From: Myxococcales bacterium
GTDB taxonomy: Bacteria; Myxococcota_A; Polyangia; Nannocystales; Nannocystaceae
Assembly (NCBI GenBank): GCA_020633295.1
Contig: JACKDW010000008.1
Span: 248,001 to 312,000, forward strand
DNA length: 64,000 bases
Reading direction: 5' to 3'
Made by a program: the position numbers and the translations under genes. The notes under the pieces are model-generated. The model was not told the origin of the DNA. It saw only the letters and a program-made list of their open reading frames with translations, and did not search any database. Shown here piece after piece: positions 30,433 through 49,250 of the stretch. Every line of letters starts with the position of its first letter. Positions within the stretch are counted from its first letter, which is position 1.

Positions 30433-30759
30433 ATGCGAGGCTTGACCGCGCGGGCGCAATTCCAGATCGGCCAGGCGGTGCACCACAAGAGCATCGGCTA
30501 CCGCGGGGTCGTGGTCGACGTGGACGCGACCTTCCAGCACACCGAGGAGTGGTACGAGCACATGTGTCGCGCCAGCCAGCCGCCGCGCGATCGCCCCTGG
30601 TACCACGTGCTCGTGCACGGCTCGCGGCACCGCACCTACGTGACCGAGCAGAACCTCGAGCCCGACGACAGCGGCGAGCCGATCATCCACCCCGACCTCG
30701 CGCGCTTCTTCGACGACTTCTGCGGCGGGCGGTATCACCCGCGCCGCGCCGCGCACTGA
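30433..30759 (+). CDS. hspQ: HspQ/YccV-like hemimethylated DNA-binding domain protein
   Basis: A 108-residue protein. FQIGQAVHHKSIGYRGVV, WYEHMCRASQPPRDRPWYHVLV and RTYVTEQNLEPDDSGEPI match the complete HspQ/YccV fold. In Escherichia coli HspQ affects protease specificity and was first reported to bind hemimethylated oriC; the role here is inferred from that. It begins with an ATG and is followed after only 8 bases by the ERG2/sigma-1-like gene, so the two probably share an operon. Confidence 0.88.
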   Translation: MRGLTARAQFQIGQAVHHKSIGYRGVVVDVDATFQHTEEWYEHMCRASQPPRDRPWYHVLVHGSRHRTYVTEQNLEPDDSGEPIIHPDLARFFDDFCGGRYHPRRAAH

Positions 30760-30767
30760 GCCCCGCC

Positions 30768-31346
30768 ATGCCCGCGCCGCGAATCGATCCAGGCGAGCTC
30801 GGCGAGCTCGTCGCCGAGGTGCTCGCCGAGCACCAGACGATCGACGCGATCGTGCCCGCCGCGCTCGCGGGGCTCGAGGCGCGCTTCCCCGGCGCGATCA
30901 ACCCGCAGCCGCGCTGGATCTTCAGCAAGGCCGGCGGGCTGCTGGGGACCATGCTGCTCGCGCACGCCTCGCTCGGCGAGTACATCATGCTGTTCGGCTG
31001 CCCGTGCGGGAGCGAGGGCTTCTCGGGCCGCCACCGCCCGCAGCTGTGGGACTTCGTGCTGACCGGCGAGCTGTGGACCAACGCCGCCGACGAGCTCCGC
31101 GCGCAGCGACACGCGCCCGGCGACTGCTCGTACCTCGCGCCCGGGCGCGCGAACCACTCTCGGCTCGCGCCGGGCACGTTCCTCCTCGAGTACGCGCGCG
31201 GGCCGATCTCGACGATGCTGCCGTTCGGGCTGCTCGAGGTCGCGACGAGCACGCTCGATCTCACCGCGCTGCGTTGGACGCTGTCGGACTACACCCGCTG
31301 CGTGACGCGCTCGCTGTGGCTCGAGCTCCGCGGGCGCGCTCGCTGA
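30768..31346 (+). CDS. ERG2/sigma-1 receptor family protein (putative sterol C8-C7 isomerase-like)
   Basis: About 192 residues. The centre follows the eukaryotic ERG2/sigma-1 pattern closely: WIFSKAGGLLGTMLLAHAS, LGEYIMLFG, GSEGFSGRH, then LWDFVLTGELW, LLEYARGPISTMLPFGL and TSTLDLTALRWTLSDY. Asp95 (in LWDF) and Glu141 (in LEYARG) align with sigma-1 Asp126 and Glu172, which line the ligand site; this is an alignment by eye. The N-terminal membrane helix of the eukaryotic proteins is absent. In eukaryotes ERG2 moves a sterol double bond from C8 to C7. Sterol synthesis is known in Nannocystis-type myxobacteria, so a sterol-related role is plausible. Confidence 0.85.
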   Translation: MPAPRIDPGELGELVAEVLAEHQTIDAIVPAALAGLEARFPGAINPQPRWIFSKAGGLLGTMLLAHASLGEYIMLFGCPCGSEGFSGRHRPQLWDFVLTGELWTNAADELRAQRHAPGDCSYLAPGRANHSRLAPGTFLLEYARGPISTMLPFGLLEVATSTLDLTALRWTLSDYTRCVTRSLWLELRGRAR

Positions 31347-31427
31347 GCGGCGCGCGACGGCGGGTTGGACCCAGCGCGGACGCGGACGCGATTGACGGCG
31401 TCGCGCGCGGCGTGAAATGATCGCCGC

Positions 31428-31943
31428 ATGCTTGGCTTACGTGTTGTGGGATGGTTGCTGCTCGCCGCCGACCCCGCCGGCGTGTGCGACGTCGAGGTCA
31501 CCGGGATGCCCGTCGCCGCGCTGTCTCACCACGAGTTCACGGTGGGCACAGGCGCGCCGCGGGTGCTCACGTCGCGCGCGCGCGTCGCGATCGGCGACGA
31601 GCGGACGCTGATCCGGGTCACGGGTCCGCGTTACACCGGCGCGCGCTGGCTCACGCCGGAGGACTGCGCGAGCGCGGACGTCGTCACGCTCGCGGTCACG
31701 CCGCGCCCGGCCGAGCTGCACGTCCCGTGTCTCCCGGTCGACCTGACCCTTGAGTGCGTGCGCTGCCCCGGCGTGCGCGAAGGCGACATCTTCCTGGCCA
31801 AGCGGTTCCCGACGATCGCGATGCGTACGCACTCGCAGGCGATCGAGGTGATCCTGCGCGCGCCCGGCTACCGCGTGGAGCGGCGGAGAATTCTCTTGCT
31901 TCCCGGGCGCAACGAGCTGAAGGTCAAGCTCACGCCGCTGTAG
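31428..31943 (+). CDS. Hypothetical exported protein with PEGA-like C-terminus
   Basis: About 171 residues. A short hydrophobic N-terminus (LGLRVVGWLLLAADPAG) may be a signal peptide. The body has several Cys (GVCDVEV, EDCASA, PCLPVDLTLECVRCPG). The last 30 residues (VILRAPGYRVERRRILLLPG then ELKVKL) resemble the end of PEGA-type beta domains, which often sit at the cell surface. No confident family. The following MBL-fold gene starts 29 bases later on the same strand with a GGAG ribosome-binding site. Confidence 0.6.
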   Translation: MLGLRVVGWLLLAADPAGVCDVEVTGMPVAALSHHEFTVGTGAPRVLTSRARVAIGDERTLIRVTGPRYTGARWLTPEDCASADVVTLAVTPRPAELHVPCLPVDLTLECVRCPGVREGDIFLAKRFPTIAMRTHSQAIEVILRAPGYRVERRRILLLPGRNELKVKLTPL

Positions 31944-31972
31944 CCGCGACGGCGGCGCGCTGGAGCTCGACC

Positions 31973-32752
31973 ATGTCACCGCCCCCCCGCCCGTTCCCCC
32001 GCGCGCGCCCGTTCCCGGGGGCGCACGGGCGCCAGCGCCTGCGCGAGGTGATGCCTGGCCTCTGGGCCACGCGCGATGAGTCGATCGGCTCCGGCGTCAA
32101 CACCGTCGGCTACCTGCTCCAGCGGCGCGAGGGCGGCAACGTCTTCATCTACTCGACCTCGCAGCTCGAGGACGAGGACGCCGCGCTCGAGCTGCGCGCG
32201 CTCGGCGGGATCAACCGCATACTGCTCAACCACCGCGACGAGGCCTCGCCCTACGTCGAGTCGCTCTCGCGGCGCTTCGCCGCGTCGGTCATGACCCACG
32301 AGCGAGAGCGCCGCGCGTGCGAGCTCAAGGGCGTCACGCCCACGCGCGCGTTCTCCGAGCCCGAGACCGCGCTCGGGCGCGACCTCGTCGCCTATCACAC
32401 GCCCGGGCACACGCCCGGCGTCATGTCGTACCTCTGGCGCAACCCCCACGACGGCGGGCGCGGCTACCTGTTCACCGGCGACACGCTGACGCGCGCGTCG
32501 TTCGAGCGCGTCGAGTCGCTGCTGAGCTTCTACCCGTTCCGCGGCAACCGGCTCGAGCTGCAGCGCTCGCTCGAGCTGCTGCGCGCGCTCGACAGCGCCT
32601 ACGTGCTCCCGGGGCTCGCGCGCGGGGAGCCGGTCGCCGCCTTCGAATGGTCGGCCGACGAGCGGCGGGCCGCGCTCGATCCGATGATCGACGCGCTCGC
32701 GGCCTCGGCCTCGGGCTCGTACCCCTCCGGCCTGCTCCGGATCGATCCGTAG
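31973..32752 (+). CDS. MBL-fold metallo-hydrolase-like protein
   Basis: About 259 residues. It has the metallo-beta-lactamase order of motifs: GVNTVGYLL, ILLNHRDEASPY (in place of HxHxDH), YHTPGHTPGVMSYLW (second metal-site His), and TGDTLTRASF with the conserved Asp. The altered first site suggests reduced or changed metal binding. Substrate is unknown. A GGAG site 8 bases upstream supports the ATG start. The 3' end of this gene was duplicated just downstream. Confidence 0.72.
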   Translation: MSPPPRPFPRARPFPGAHGRQRLREVMPGLWATRDESIGSGVNTVGYLLQRREGGNVFIYSTSQLEDEDAALELRALGGINRILLNHRDEASPYVESLSRRFAASVMTHERERRACELKGVTPTRAFSEPETALGRDLVAYHTPGHTPGVMSYLWRNPHDGGRGYLFTGDTLTRASFERVESLLSFYPFRGNRLELQRSLELLRALDSAYVLPGLARGEPVAAFEWSADERRAALDPMIDALAASASGSYPSGLLRIDP

Positions 32753-32824
32753 GCGCGACTCGAGCCCGGCGCTTCGTCGCCTCGGCCTCGGCTCGTACCC
32801 GTCCGGCCTGCTCCGGATCGATCC
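32703..32824 (+). repeat. Duplicated 3' end of the MBL-fold gene
   Basis: Bases 32703-32748, inside the gene and up to its last codon, recur at 32780-32824 with one deleted G and one substitution (about 44 of 46 bases identical). The second copy lies beyond the stop, so this is a partial tandem duplication. Confidence 0.85.
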
Positions 32825-33071
32825 ATCGCTTCGCCGCCGCCGGCCTCGACCGCGGCCGCGTGACTCGTCGGCGGTGACGCTTCGAGCATGTTTTCGTGTT
32901 CATGTACATACAGGCGCGGGTCGCCGCGACGCGCGGGATCTCAAGCGCCCAGGGAGGAGCCGCGCACGGCCAGGCTCTCCCGGAAGAACAATGTTCGTTG
33001 ACCGTGCAGGAAGTTCGCGTCGGCCCGCGCCCCGGAGGTACGATGCGCGAGCGACCACGGAGGCGACGACG
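32753..33071. other. 319-bp intergenic region
   Basis: It contains the duplicated gene tail (32780-32824) and an AT-richer patch with tgttcatgtacatacagg (32897-32914) that may belong to a promoter for the SRPBCC gene. No supportable gene. Confidence 0.5.
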
Positions 33072-33599
33072 ATGAAGAAGGTGCTCAAGTTCGTGCTGGG
33101 GCTGGTGCTGGTGCTGGTGCTGGGGTTCTTCGCCGCCGGCCTCGTGATCCCGACCTTGTCCTACGAGACCTCCGTCGAGGTCGAGCGCCCGGTCGAGACC
33201 GCCTGGCGCGTGTTCATGGACGGCGAGCGCATGAGCCAGTGGATGACGAACCTCCAGCGCGTCGAGACGATCGCCGGCGAGCCGGGCATGGTCGGCAGCC
33301 AGTTCAGGCTCGTGTTCGACGAGAACGGCGAGGAGGTCGTCGTCTCCGAGATGGTGACCGAGGTGCGCAAGCACGAGGTCTACGCGTTCACGATCGAGAG
33401 CGACTCGGTGGGCGGAAACGCGGCGGTGCGCTTCGAAGATCTCGGCATGCGCACGCGCGTCACGATCCGCAACGAGCTGCAGGGGCAGAACCCCGTGTGG
33501 CAGTCGCTGATCGTCATCTCGCAGGGCTTCATGCGCGATCGTCAGCTCGAGCAGCTGAACAAGCTCAAGCAGCTGATCGAGTCCGCCGACGACGTCTAG
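33072..33599 (+). CDS. Membrane-anchored SRPBCC-family protein
   Basis: About 175 residues. An N-terminal helix (FVLGLVLVLVLGFFAAGLV) anchors the protein. The body starts SYETSVEVERPVETAWRVFMD, continues MSQWMTNLQRVETI, EPGMVGSQFRLVF and FEDLGMRTRVTIRNEL, and ends in a Leu/Lys coiled segment, the layout of a polyketide-cyclase/START-like helix-grip domain. Ligand is unknown. A GC-rich hairpin 46 bases after the stop is shared with the convergent propeller gene and could terminate both transcripts. Confidence 0.75.
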   Translation: MKKVLKFVLGLVLVLVLGFFAAGLVIPTLSYETSVEVERPVETAWRVFMDGERMSQWMTNLQRVETIAGEPGMVGSQFRLVFDENGEEVVVSEMVTEVRKHEVYAFTIESDSVGGNAAVRFEDLGMRTRVTIRNELQGQNPVWQSLIVISQGFMRDRQLEQLNKLKQLIESADDV

Positions 33600-33644
33600 C
33601 GCTCCGCTGAGAACGCCGCGCGGTAGCAGGGCGGCGGATACACG

Positions 33645-33677
33645 GACGCCGCGTGATCGGGGCGATCACGCGGCGTC
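33645..33677. terminator. GC-rich hairpin (copy 1), possible bidirectional terminator
   Basis: GACGCCGCGTGATC and its exact reverse complement are separated by five bases: a 14-bp perfect stem. It lies 19 bases beyond the stop of the first propeller gene and between convergent genes. The hairpin recurs behind all four paralogues. There is no U-tract. Confidence 0.6.
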
Positions 33678-33695
33678 GCGTCGTGGGCCGCTCGG

Positions 33696-35261
<1,566 letters not shown>

Positions 35262-35268
35262 GGCCCCG

Positions 35269-35284
35269 AGATAGCATGTTTCCT
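35269..35284 (-). promoter_or_regulatory. Conserved element upstream of propeller copy 1
   Basis: Reading on the gene strand: GGAAACATGCTATCTC, a short distance before the ATG. Near-identical elements precede the other three copies (GGAACCATGCTATCCC, GGAATCATGCTATCCC, GAACCATGGTACCCC). It is likely a shared promoter or operator. Confidence 0.45.
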
Positions 35285-35451
35285 CGGGGGCGTGTCGTCC
35301 GAGGTGCGTGGATCGGCCCGGTCAAATGGACCTAGAAGGCCGCGGAGTGGCGACGCGCGACCGCGAGCATGTACTCGTAGTAATCCCCACTACGACTTCG
35401 GATTGGCTTCGAGGTCTCGGTCGCCCGGGACGCGCTACCCCGAACGGCCAA

Positions 35452-35480
35452 CGCCGCGCGATCGAGCCGATCACGCGGCG
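35452..35480. terminator. GC-rich hairpin (copy 2)
   Basis: CGCCGCGCGATC, five-base loop, GATCACGCGGCG: a 12-bp stem with one mismatch, 30 bases after the stop of the second propeller gene. Homologous to the hairpin behind copy 1. Confidence 0.5.
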
Positions 35481-35509
35481 CTGAGTACGCCGCCACCAGG
35501 GCGCCGACG

Positions 35510-37081
<1,572 letters not shown>

Positions 37082-37088
37082 GTCTCTT

Positions 37089-37104
37089 GGGATAGCATGG
37101 TTCC
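37089..37104 (-). promoter_or_regulatory. Conserved element upstream of propeller copy 2
   Basis: GGAACCATGCTATCCC on the gene strand, 7 bases upstream of the ATG: the best match to the family consensus. Confidence 0.45.
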
Positions 37105-37176
37105 ACTCCGTATGTACGCGAGAAGCACGGGTGATATCCCCGGTGAGACGGCCCGCCGGCCGGCTCGGTTAACGAC

Positions 37177-37210
37177 CGACGCCGCGTGAGCGAAGCTGCA
37201 CGCGGCGTCG
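37177..37210. terminator. GC-rich hairpin (copy 3)
   Basis: CGACGCCGCGTG and CACGCGGCGTCG form a 12-bp perfect stem with a 10-base loop, 32 bases beyond the stop of propeller copy 3. Confidence 0.55.
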
Positions 37211-37241
37211 GGCCGGTGGGCGGGGTTGAGGCCGCGCGCGA

Positions 37242-38819
<1,578 letters not shown>

Positions 38820-38826
38820 GTCCCTT

Positions 38827-38843
38827 GGGATAGCATGATTCCA
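38827..38843 (-). promoter_or_regulatory. Conserved element upstream of propeller copy 3
   Basis: GGAATCATGCTATCCC on the gene strand, 7-8 bases before the ATG. Confidence 0.45.
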
Positions 38844-38912
38844 CCCCTGTTGTTCGCGATATGTGCGTGAAACAACCCGGTAGAACCGACCCGCGAGCCC
38901 ACGTTAACGGCG

Positions 38913-38946
38913 CGACGCCGCGCGAGCGAAGCTCCACGCGGCGTCG
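38913..38946. terminator. GC-rich hairpin (copy 4)
   Basis: CGACGCCGCG and CGCGGCGTCG flank a 14-base loop whose middle (gagcgaagct) is shared with copy 3. It lies 30 bases beyond the stop of propeller copy 4. Confidence 0.5.
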
Positions 38947-38975
38947 TGAGATGGCGGCGTTGACGCCGCGCGCGA

Positions 38976-40544
<1,569 letters not shown>

Positions 40545-40910
40545 GCCGACAGGGGTACCATGGTTCTCCCCTGTGATCACAGAAAGACCAGGTGGATCCA
40601 CCCGGTCTCGCGGCCGATCACGCGGATCGACGGCGAGCGGAGACGGGCCTCGCCGCAGAACCGCCTTCGAGACAGGTTCTGTCTGGTTGAGCATGTCAAA
40701 AAATCGCGCGAGCGCGCGCTGGCGTGACGCGGATTGCCCGCTCGAGACAGGGAAATCCGCGAAGCTCACGGAGCGAGAGGTTTCCCGTGACGCGACGTGC
40801 GTGAGTCAAGTCTTGATCCCGCGTCGAGCGGCGACGAGTGAACTCCGCGGCACGGGGATGAACCCGGAGCCGCTCCCGGACCCAAGGGGTTTCATGCTGT
40901 TTCGCGCGCA
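40545..40910. other. 366-bp region between the propeller array and the decayed copy
   Basis: It holds the weak upstream element of copy 4 (40551-40566) and a half hairpin (gatcacgcgg, 40616-40625) resembling the family terminator. No supportable gene. It marks the point where the array switches strand. Confidence 0.5.
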
Positions 40911-41675
40911 TGAACCCTTCCCTTGAGCTCTGCGCCGATCGTCGCGCGAACAACCGCGTCGTCGCGGTTGGCTCGTTCGCCTCGCGCTCGCCGGCGCGTG
41001 TGGCGACAGCACGACCGACGATGACCGGGGGGAACGGTCGCGTGACGGTGACCGCGGCGAATGAATGAGGACTGCGTCGACAAGAACACCAACAACGCCA
41101 TCGAGACGTCACAGAACCCGGGCGACATCCTCGCGTGGGGAGGTGATGAGTGTGTGATTTGGAATACGATTTTACCGAGCGGGCAAGGGCAGATCGTCGG
41201 GCCGCGCGGTGTGATCTGGACGCTCGGCACATGGAACAACGTGAGCTGTCAATTTGAGGACCCCTGACGGGCCGACCCCGAGGGGCGTGTGGATGGGCGG
41301 TTGCTCGGGTCCGGTCACCCGCTTCGATCCGAGAACCAGCAGTTCACCGCGGTGCCGAACACCAACGTGCTACCGCGGAGTGGGCGCGGACACGGTCGCA
41401 ACGTCTGGGTGGCGTCCAACGGCCCCTGCGGCGTCGTCCTGATTGAGCGCGACTCGGCCACCGTTGTGCAGTTTCACTCCCTCAACCCGTGCTCGACGCC
41501 CGTCGGCGTCAGCGTCGACACCGAGGGCTTCGTCTGGGTAGTCGATCAGGACCAGGGCGCCTGGAAAATTGACCCGGTTGACCCGATGAACAAGCAATTT
41601 CTGCCCATCGCCGGCTACCACTACACGTACTCGGACATCACCGGCGGGCAGATCTCGAACATCATTATCCAGTAG
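40911..41675 (+). pseudogene. Decayed plus-strand copy of the propeller lipoprotein
   Basis: Family pieces are recognisable in order but in different frames. A lipobox-like LALAGACGDSTTDD is followed almost directly by GRVT and NEDCVDKNTNNAIETSQNPGD; the linker and first blades are missing. GPRGVIWTLGTWNNVSCQFEDP then hits a stop. About 100 residues are absent before GVWMGGCSGPVTRFDP, which is in another frame. ENQQFTAVPNTN, VWVASNGPCGVV, CSTPVGVSVDTEGFVWVVD and YTYSDITGGQISNIIIQ complete the C-terminus. Several deletions and frameshifts make it a pseudogene of the neighbouring family, in inverted orientation. Confidence 0.75.
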
Positions 41676-41873
41676 CGCGCGAACGTGACAGTGCGTCGCG
41701 AACTCCGGCCGCGCCGGGGCTCGGGTCGCCATGGCCGTCGTTCTGGGCCGTGATGCGTGCGGAGCTCGAGGATTCTCCCGGCCCTGCCGCGTTCGCGGGC
41801 GCGCGTGGGACGTGATGAATGGAGGTACACGCGTCGCTTGTGTTTACACGGCGACGTGTGCAACACCATCGTC

Positions 41874-43346
41874 ATGTCACTATCGCCGCGGCTCCCTGTC
41901 ACTCTCGCGGGCGCGTCTGCGCTCCCCCTGCTGCTCCTCGGCGTGACGCTCGCGGGCTGCGGCGACTCCGGGCGCGAGGACTCCACCGCGTCGGCGAGCG
42001 GCGGCAGCAACAGCGGGATCACGCTGACGATCACCGCCACCGACGGTGACGACGACGACGACAACAGCAACAGTAACAGCAACAGCGGGTCCGACTCGAA
42101 CAACAGCGGGACGGACTCGGGCGACTCGACCTCCGGCTCCGCCGGCATGACGAGCGACGACTCGGGCGTCGACACGATCCCGAAGCTGGACCTCGCGCCG
42201 ACGCCGGATCTCGAGCTCGGCTGCGGCGACGGCATCGGCGGCGGCGGCAACGACATCGACGAGAGCTTCATCTGGGTGCCGACGACCAGCGACGGCACGG
42301 TCACCAAGATCGACACGCGCACCGTCGTCGCGGTCGGTCGCTACGCGACCGGGCCGAGCGGCGGCACCGAGAGCTCGTCGCGGACCGCGGTCTCGGGGGA
42401 CGGGCGCTTCGTCGTGGTCAATAACCGCGGCACCGGGCGCTCGACCGCGGTCGCGGCCAACCTCGCCGACTGCATCGACGCCAACAACGACGGCGTGATC
42501 ACGACGTCGCAGAACGGCAACGACACGCTCGCGTGGGGCACCGACGAGTGCATGGTGTGGACGGTGGTGCACAACACCTGGGGCGGCTCCTACACCGGCG
42601 GCCCGCGCGGCATCACGTGGACGCTGGGCGACTGGAACGAGGCGACCTGCTCCTACGACAACGCCAAGGTCTGGCTCGGCTTCCTCGCCAATAACGGCGA
42701 CGGTCACCTCGTCATGCTCGACGGGGCCACGGGCGTGCAGGAGAACATCGTGATCGTGCCGGGCTGGAACGGGCAGGGCTACGCGCCCTACGGCGGCGCG
42801 CTCGACCCGCTGGGGCGCCCCTGGTTCACGGGCCTGCGCGGCGAGCTGGTGCGCGTCAACACCAACAACAACCCCGTCGACGCCACCCGCATCGCGCAGC
42901 CGGCGAACATCCAGACCTACGGCATGACCGTCGACCCCAACGGCAACCCGTGGATGGCGGGCTGCTCGGGCCCGGTCTCGACCTACGACATCCAGAGCGG
43001 GCAGTGGATCTCGGTCGCCGGGACCTCCGCCTGTCACCGCGGCATGGCGATCGATCACGACGGTCACGGCTGGGTGGCCTCGAACGGCCCGTGCGAGCTC
43101 GTCGAGGTCGACTCGGCCACGCGCACGCTGGTCGCCAAGCACCAGCTCGCGCAGTGCTCGACCGCGATCGGCGTCAGCGTCGACGTCGACGGCTACGTGT
43201 GGCTCGTCGACCAGGGCGGCTGGGCCTGGAAGATCGATCCGCTCAACGTCCCGGCCGCGCAGATGATCAGCCTCCCCGGCGATCACTACGTCTACAGCGA
43301 CATGACGGGCGGTCAGCTCAAGAGCGTCGCGCCGCCGCTGGGCTAG
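41874..43346 (+). CDS. Divergent beta-propeller lipoprotein with Asp/Asn/Ser linker
   Basis: About 490 residues. Lipobox LLGVTLAGCGDS. The linker is DGDDDDDNSNSNSNSGSDSNN rather than (GD)n. The propeller follows the same order as the minus-strand array: ESFIWVPTTSDGTVTKIDTRTVV, SGDGRFVVVNNRG, TAVAANLADCIDANNDG, GITWTLGDWNEATC, GMTVDPNGNPWMAGCSGP, WVASNGPCELVEVDS, GVSVDVDGYVWLVDQGGWAWKIDP, YVYSDMTGGQLKSVAP. It is an older member of the same family. Start ATG chosen from the signal peptide; the frame extends upstream without family similarity. Confidence 0.78.
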   Translation: MSLSPRLPVTLAGASALPLLLLGVTLAGCGDSGREDSTASASGGSNSGITLTITATDGDDDDDNSNSNSNSGSDSNNSGTDSGDSTSGSAGMTSDDSGVDTIPKLDLAPTPDLELGCGDGIGGGGNDIDESFIWVPTTSDGTVTKIDTRTVVAVGRYATGPSGGTESSSRTAVSGDGRFVVVNNRGTGRSTAVAANLADCIDANNDGVITTSQNGNDTLAWGTDECMVWTVVHNTWGGSYTGGPRGITWTLGDWNEATCSYDNAKVWLGFLANNGDGHLVMLDGATGVQENIVIVPGWNGQGYAPYGGALDPLGRPWFTGLRGELVRVNTNNNPVDATRIAQPANIQTYGMTVDPNGNPWMAGCSGPVSTYDIQSGQWISVAGTSACHRGMAIDHDGHGWVASNGPCELVEVDSATRTLVAKHQLAQCSTAIGVSVDVDGYVWLVDQGGWAWKIDPLNVPAAQMISLPGDHYVYSDMTGGQLKSVAPPLG

Positions 43347-43410
43347 CGGCTCGCGCGGCCCCCACGGAGCGGGGCGCCGCCCGGGCGCGACACGACACGA
43401 CAAGGACGTC

Positions 43411-44169
43411 ATGGCGGAGCACAAGGAACCTCCGGTCTATCCACACGGCGCGCTCGAGGAGGTGTTTCCGGACATCTTCGTCGTCAAGGGCTCGCTGCGC
43501 ATGCCCGGGCCGCTGCCCGTCCGCTTCAGCCGCAACATGGTGGTCATCCGCCAGGGCGGCGCGCTGACGCTCGTCAACTCGATGCGCCTGGACGACGCGG
43601 GCCTCGCGGCGCTCGAGCGGCTCGGGACCGTCGCGCACGTGGTCCGGCTCGCGGGCTTCCACGGCATGGACGATCCTTTCTATAAGCGCCGCTACGACGC
43701 CAAGATCTGGGCCGTCAAGGGCATGGTCTACGCGCCGGGCTTCGACGCGATGAAGACGCCGGCCGAGCGCGGGTACTTTCACGCGGACGTGTACGCCGAC
43801 GAGAGCACCGCGCTGCCGCTCGAGGGCGCCGCGCTGATCTGCTTCGACTGCAAGGCGGGCGAGGGCGTCCTCCGCCTCGACCGGGACGGCGGGATCCTCG
43901 TCACGGGCGACTCGCTGCAGAACTGGGATCGCGCCGACCGCTTCTTCAACTGGCCCGCGACCCTGATGATGCGCATGATGGGCTTCATCAAGCCGTATAA
44001 CCTCGGCCCCGGTTGGCTCAAGGCCGCCGAGCCGCGCGCGGACGAGCTCGCGTCGATCCTCACGCTCGAGTTTGAGCACGTGCTCCCGGCCCACGGCGTG
44101 CCGGTCATCGGCGGCGCGCGCGAGAAGTACCGCCCGGCGATCGAGCGCTTCGCCAACGCGCGCGCGTAG
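43411..44169 (+). CDS. MBL-superfamily-like protein (DUF4336-like)
   Basis: About 252 residues, cytosolic. VFPDIFVVKGSLRMPGPLP, RNMVVIRQGGALTLVNSMRL, VVRLAGFHGMDDPFYKRRY, GGILVTGDSLQNWDR and FEHVLPAHGVPVIGGAREKY follow the order of metallo-beta-lactamase folds. The HxHxDH motif is replaced by HGMDD, while the later Asp (TGDS) and His (PAHG) are kept. Metal binding and enzymatic role are uncertain. It is separated from the propeller gene by 64 bases on the same strand. Confidence 0.65.
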   Translation: MAEHKEPPVYPHGALEEVFPDIFVVKGSLRMPGPLPVRFSRNMVVIRQGGALTLVNSMRLDDAGLAALERLGTVAHVVRLAGFHGMDDPFYKRRYDAKIWAVKGMVYAPGFDAMKTPAERGYFHADVYADESTALPLEGAALICFDCKAGEGVLRLDRDGGILVTGDSLQNWDRADRFFNWPATLMMRMMGFIKPYNLGPGWLKAAEPRADELASILTLEFEHVLPAHGVPVIGGAREKYRPAIERFANARA

Positions 44170-44201
44170 GCCGAGGCCAAGACGCGCCGACGCGCGCGCG
44201 G

Positions 44202-47159
<2,958 letters not shown>

Positions 47160-47692
47160 CGCTCCTCGAGAGCTTACGCCACTGGCTCGGGGCAACCGAA
47201 GCCCTGCGGCGCGCGTCGTCGCCGGGAGCGCGCGGCGCGGGGCTCGGAGGCGCGCGCGAGCGCGGCGCGTGAGTCACTTCGCCACATCATGTCTGCTCAA
47301 TCCTGTTTGTTTGTACATGCGTAGAAGTTCATCGTGATGACGGCGCTCGCTTGCGCGCGCGGCGGGCCGCGGCGCGCGGAGGCGGGCGCCTGCGGAGATC
47401 GGCTCTACCGGACTACAGCGGCGCTCGCGGGGCACCGCGGCGCCTTGATCAACCAACGCGCCGGCCGCGCGCGGGCGACCACCGCGCGACGACGGACGCG
47501 CCGGGCCGCCGCGCGCGGTGGCGGTCACGCGCGCGACGACGGACGCGGTCCGGCGGCCCGGCGTCGAGCGGCCCGCGCGAGCGTTCACCGCGTCGACGCG
47601 CCGCGAGCCGTCGGCGCGCGCACGTTCGCCGCGCGACGCGGCGGCTCGCGGCGACGCGTGCACGAGTTTGTTTAATATGTCTTAAAAGACAT
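47160..47692. other. 533-bp divergent intergenic region
   Basis: No supportable gene. It holds the kinase upstream region, an AT-richer patch (47284-47335, including tgtttgtttgtacatg), 300 bases of very GC-rich sequence (47345-47665), and the TGTCTT-AA-AAGACA palindrome before the next lipoprotein. Confidence 0.5.
47678..47691. promoter_or_regulatory. Palindrome TGTCTT-AA-AAGACA abutting a lipoprotein start codon
   Basis: Six-base arms identical to those at 22605-22618 with a two-base AA centre; pairing extends one base further on both sides. It ends one base before the GTG. The preceding bases (tttgtttaatat) are the most AT-rich for hundreds of bases. Confidence 0.5.
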
Positions 47693-49240
<1,548 letters not shown>

Positions 49241-49250
49241 CGCGCCGCGC

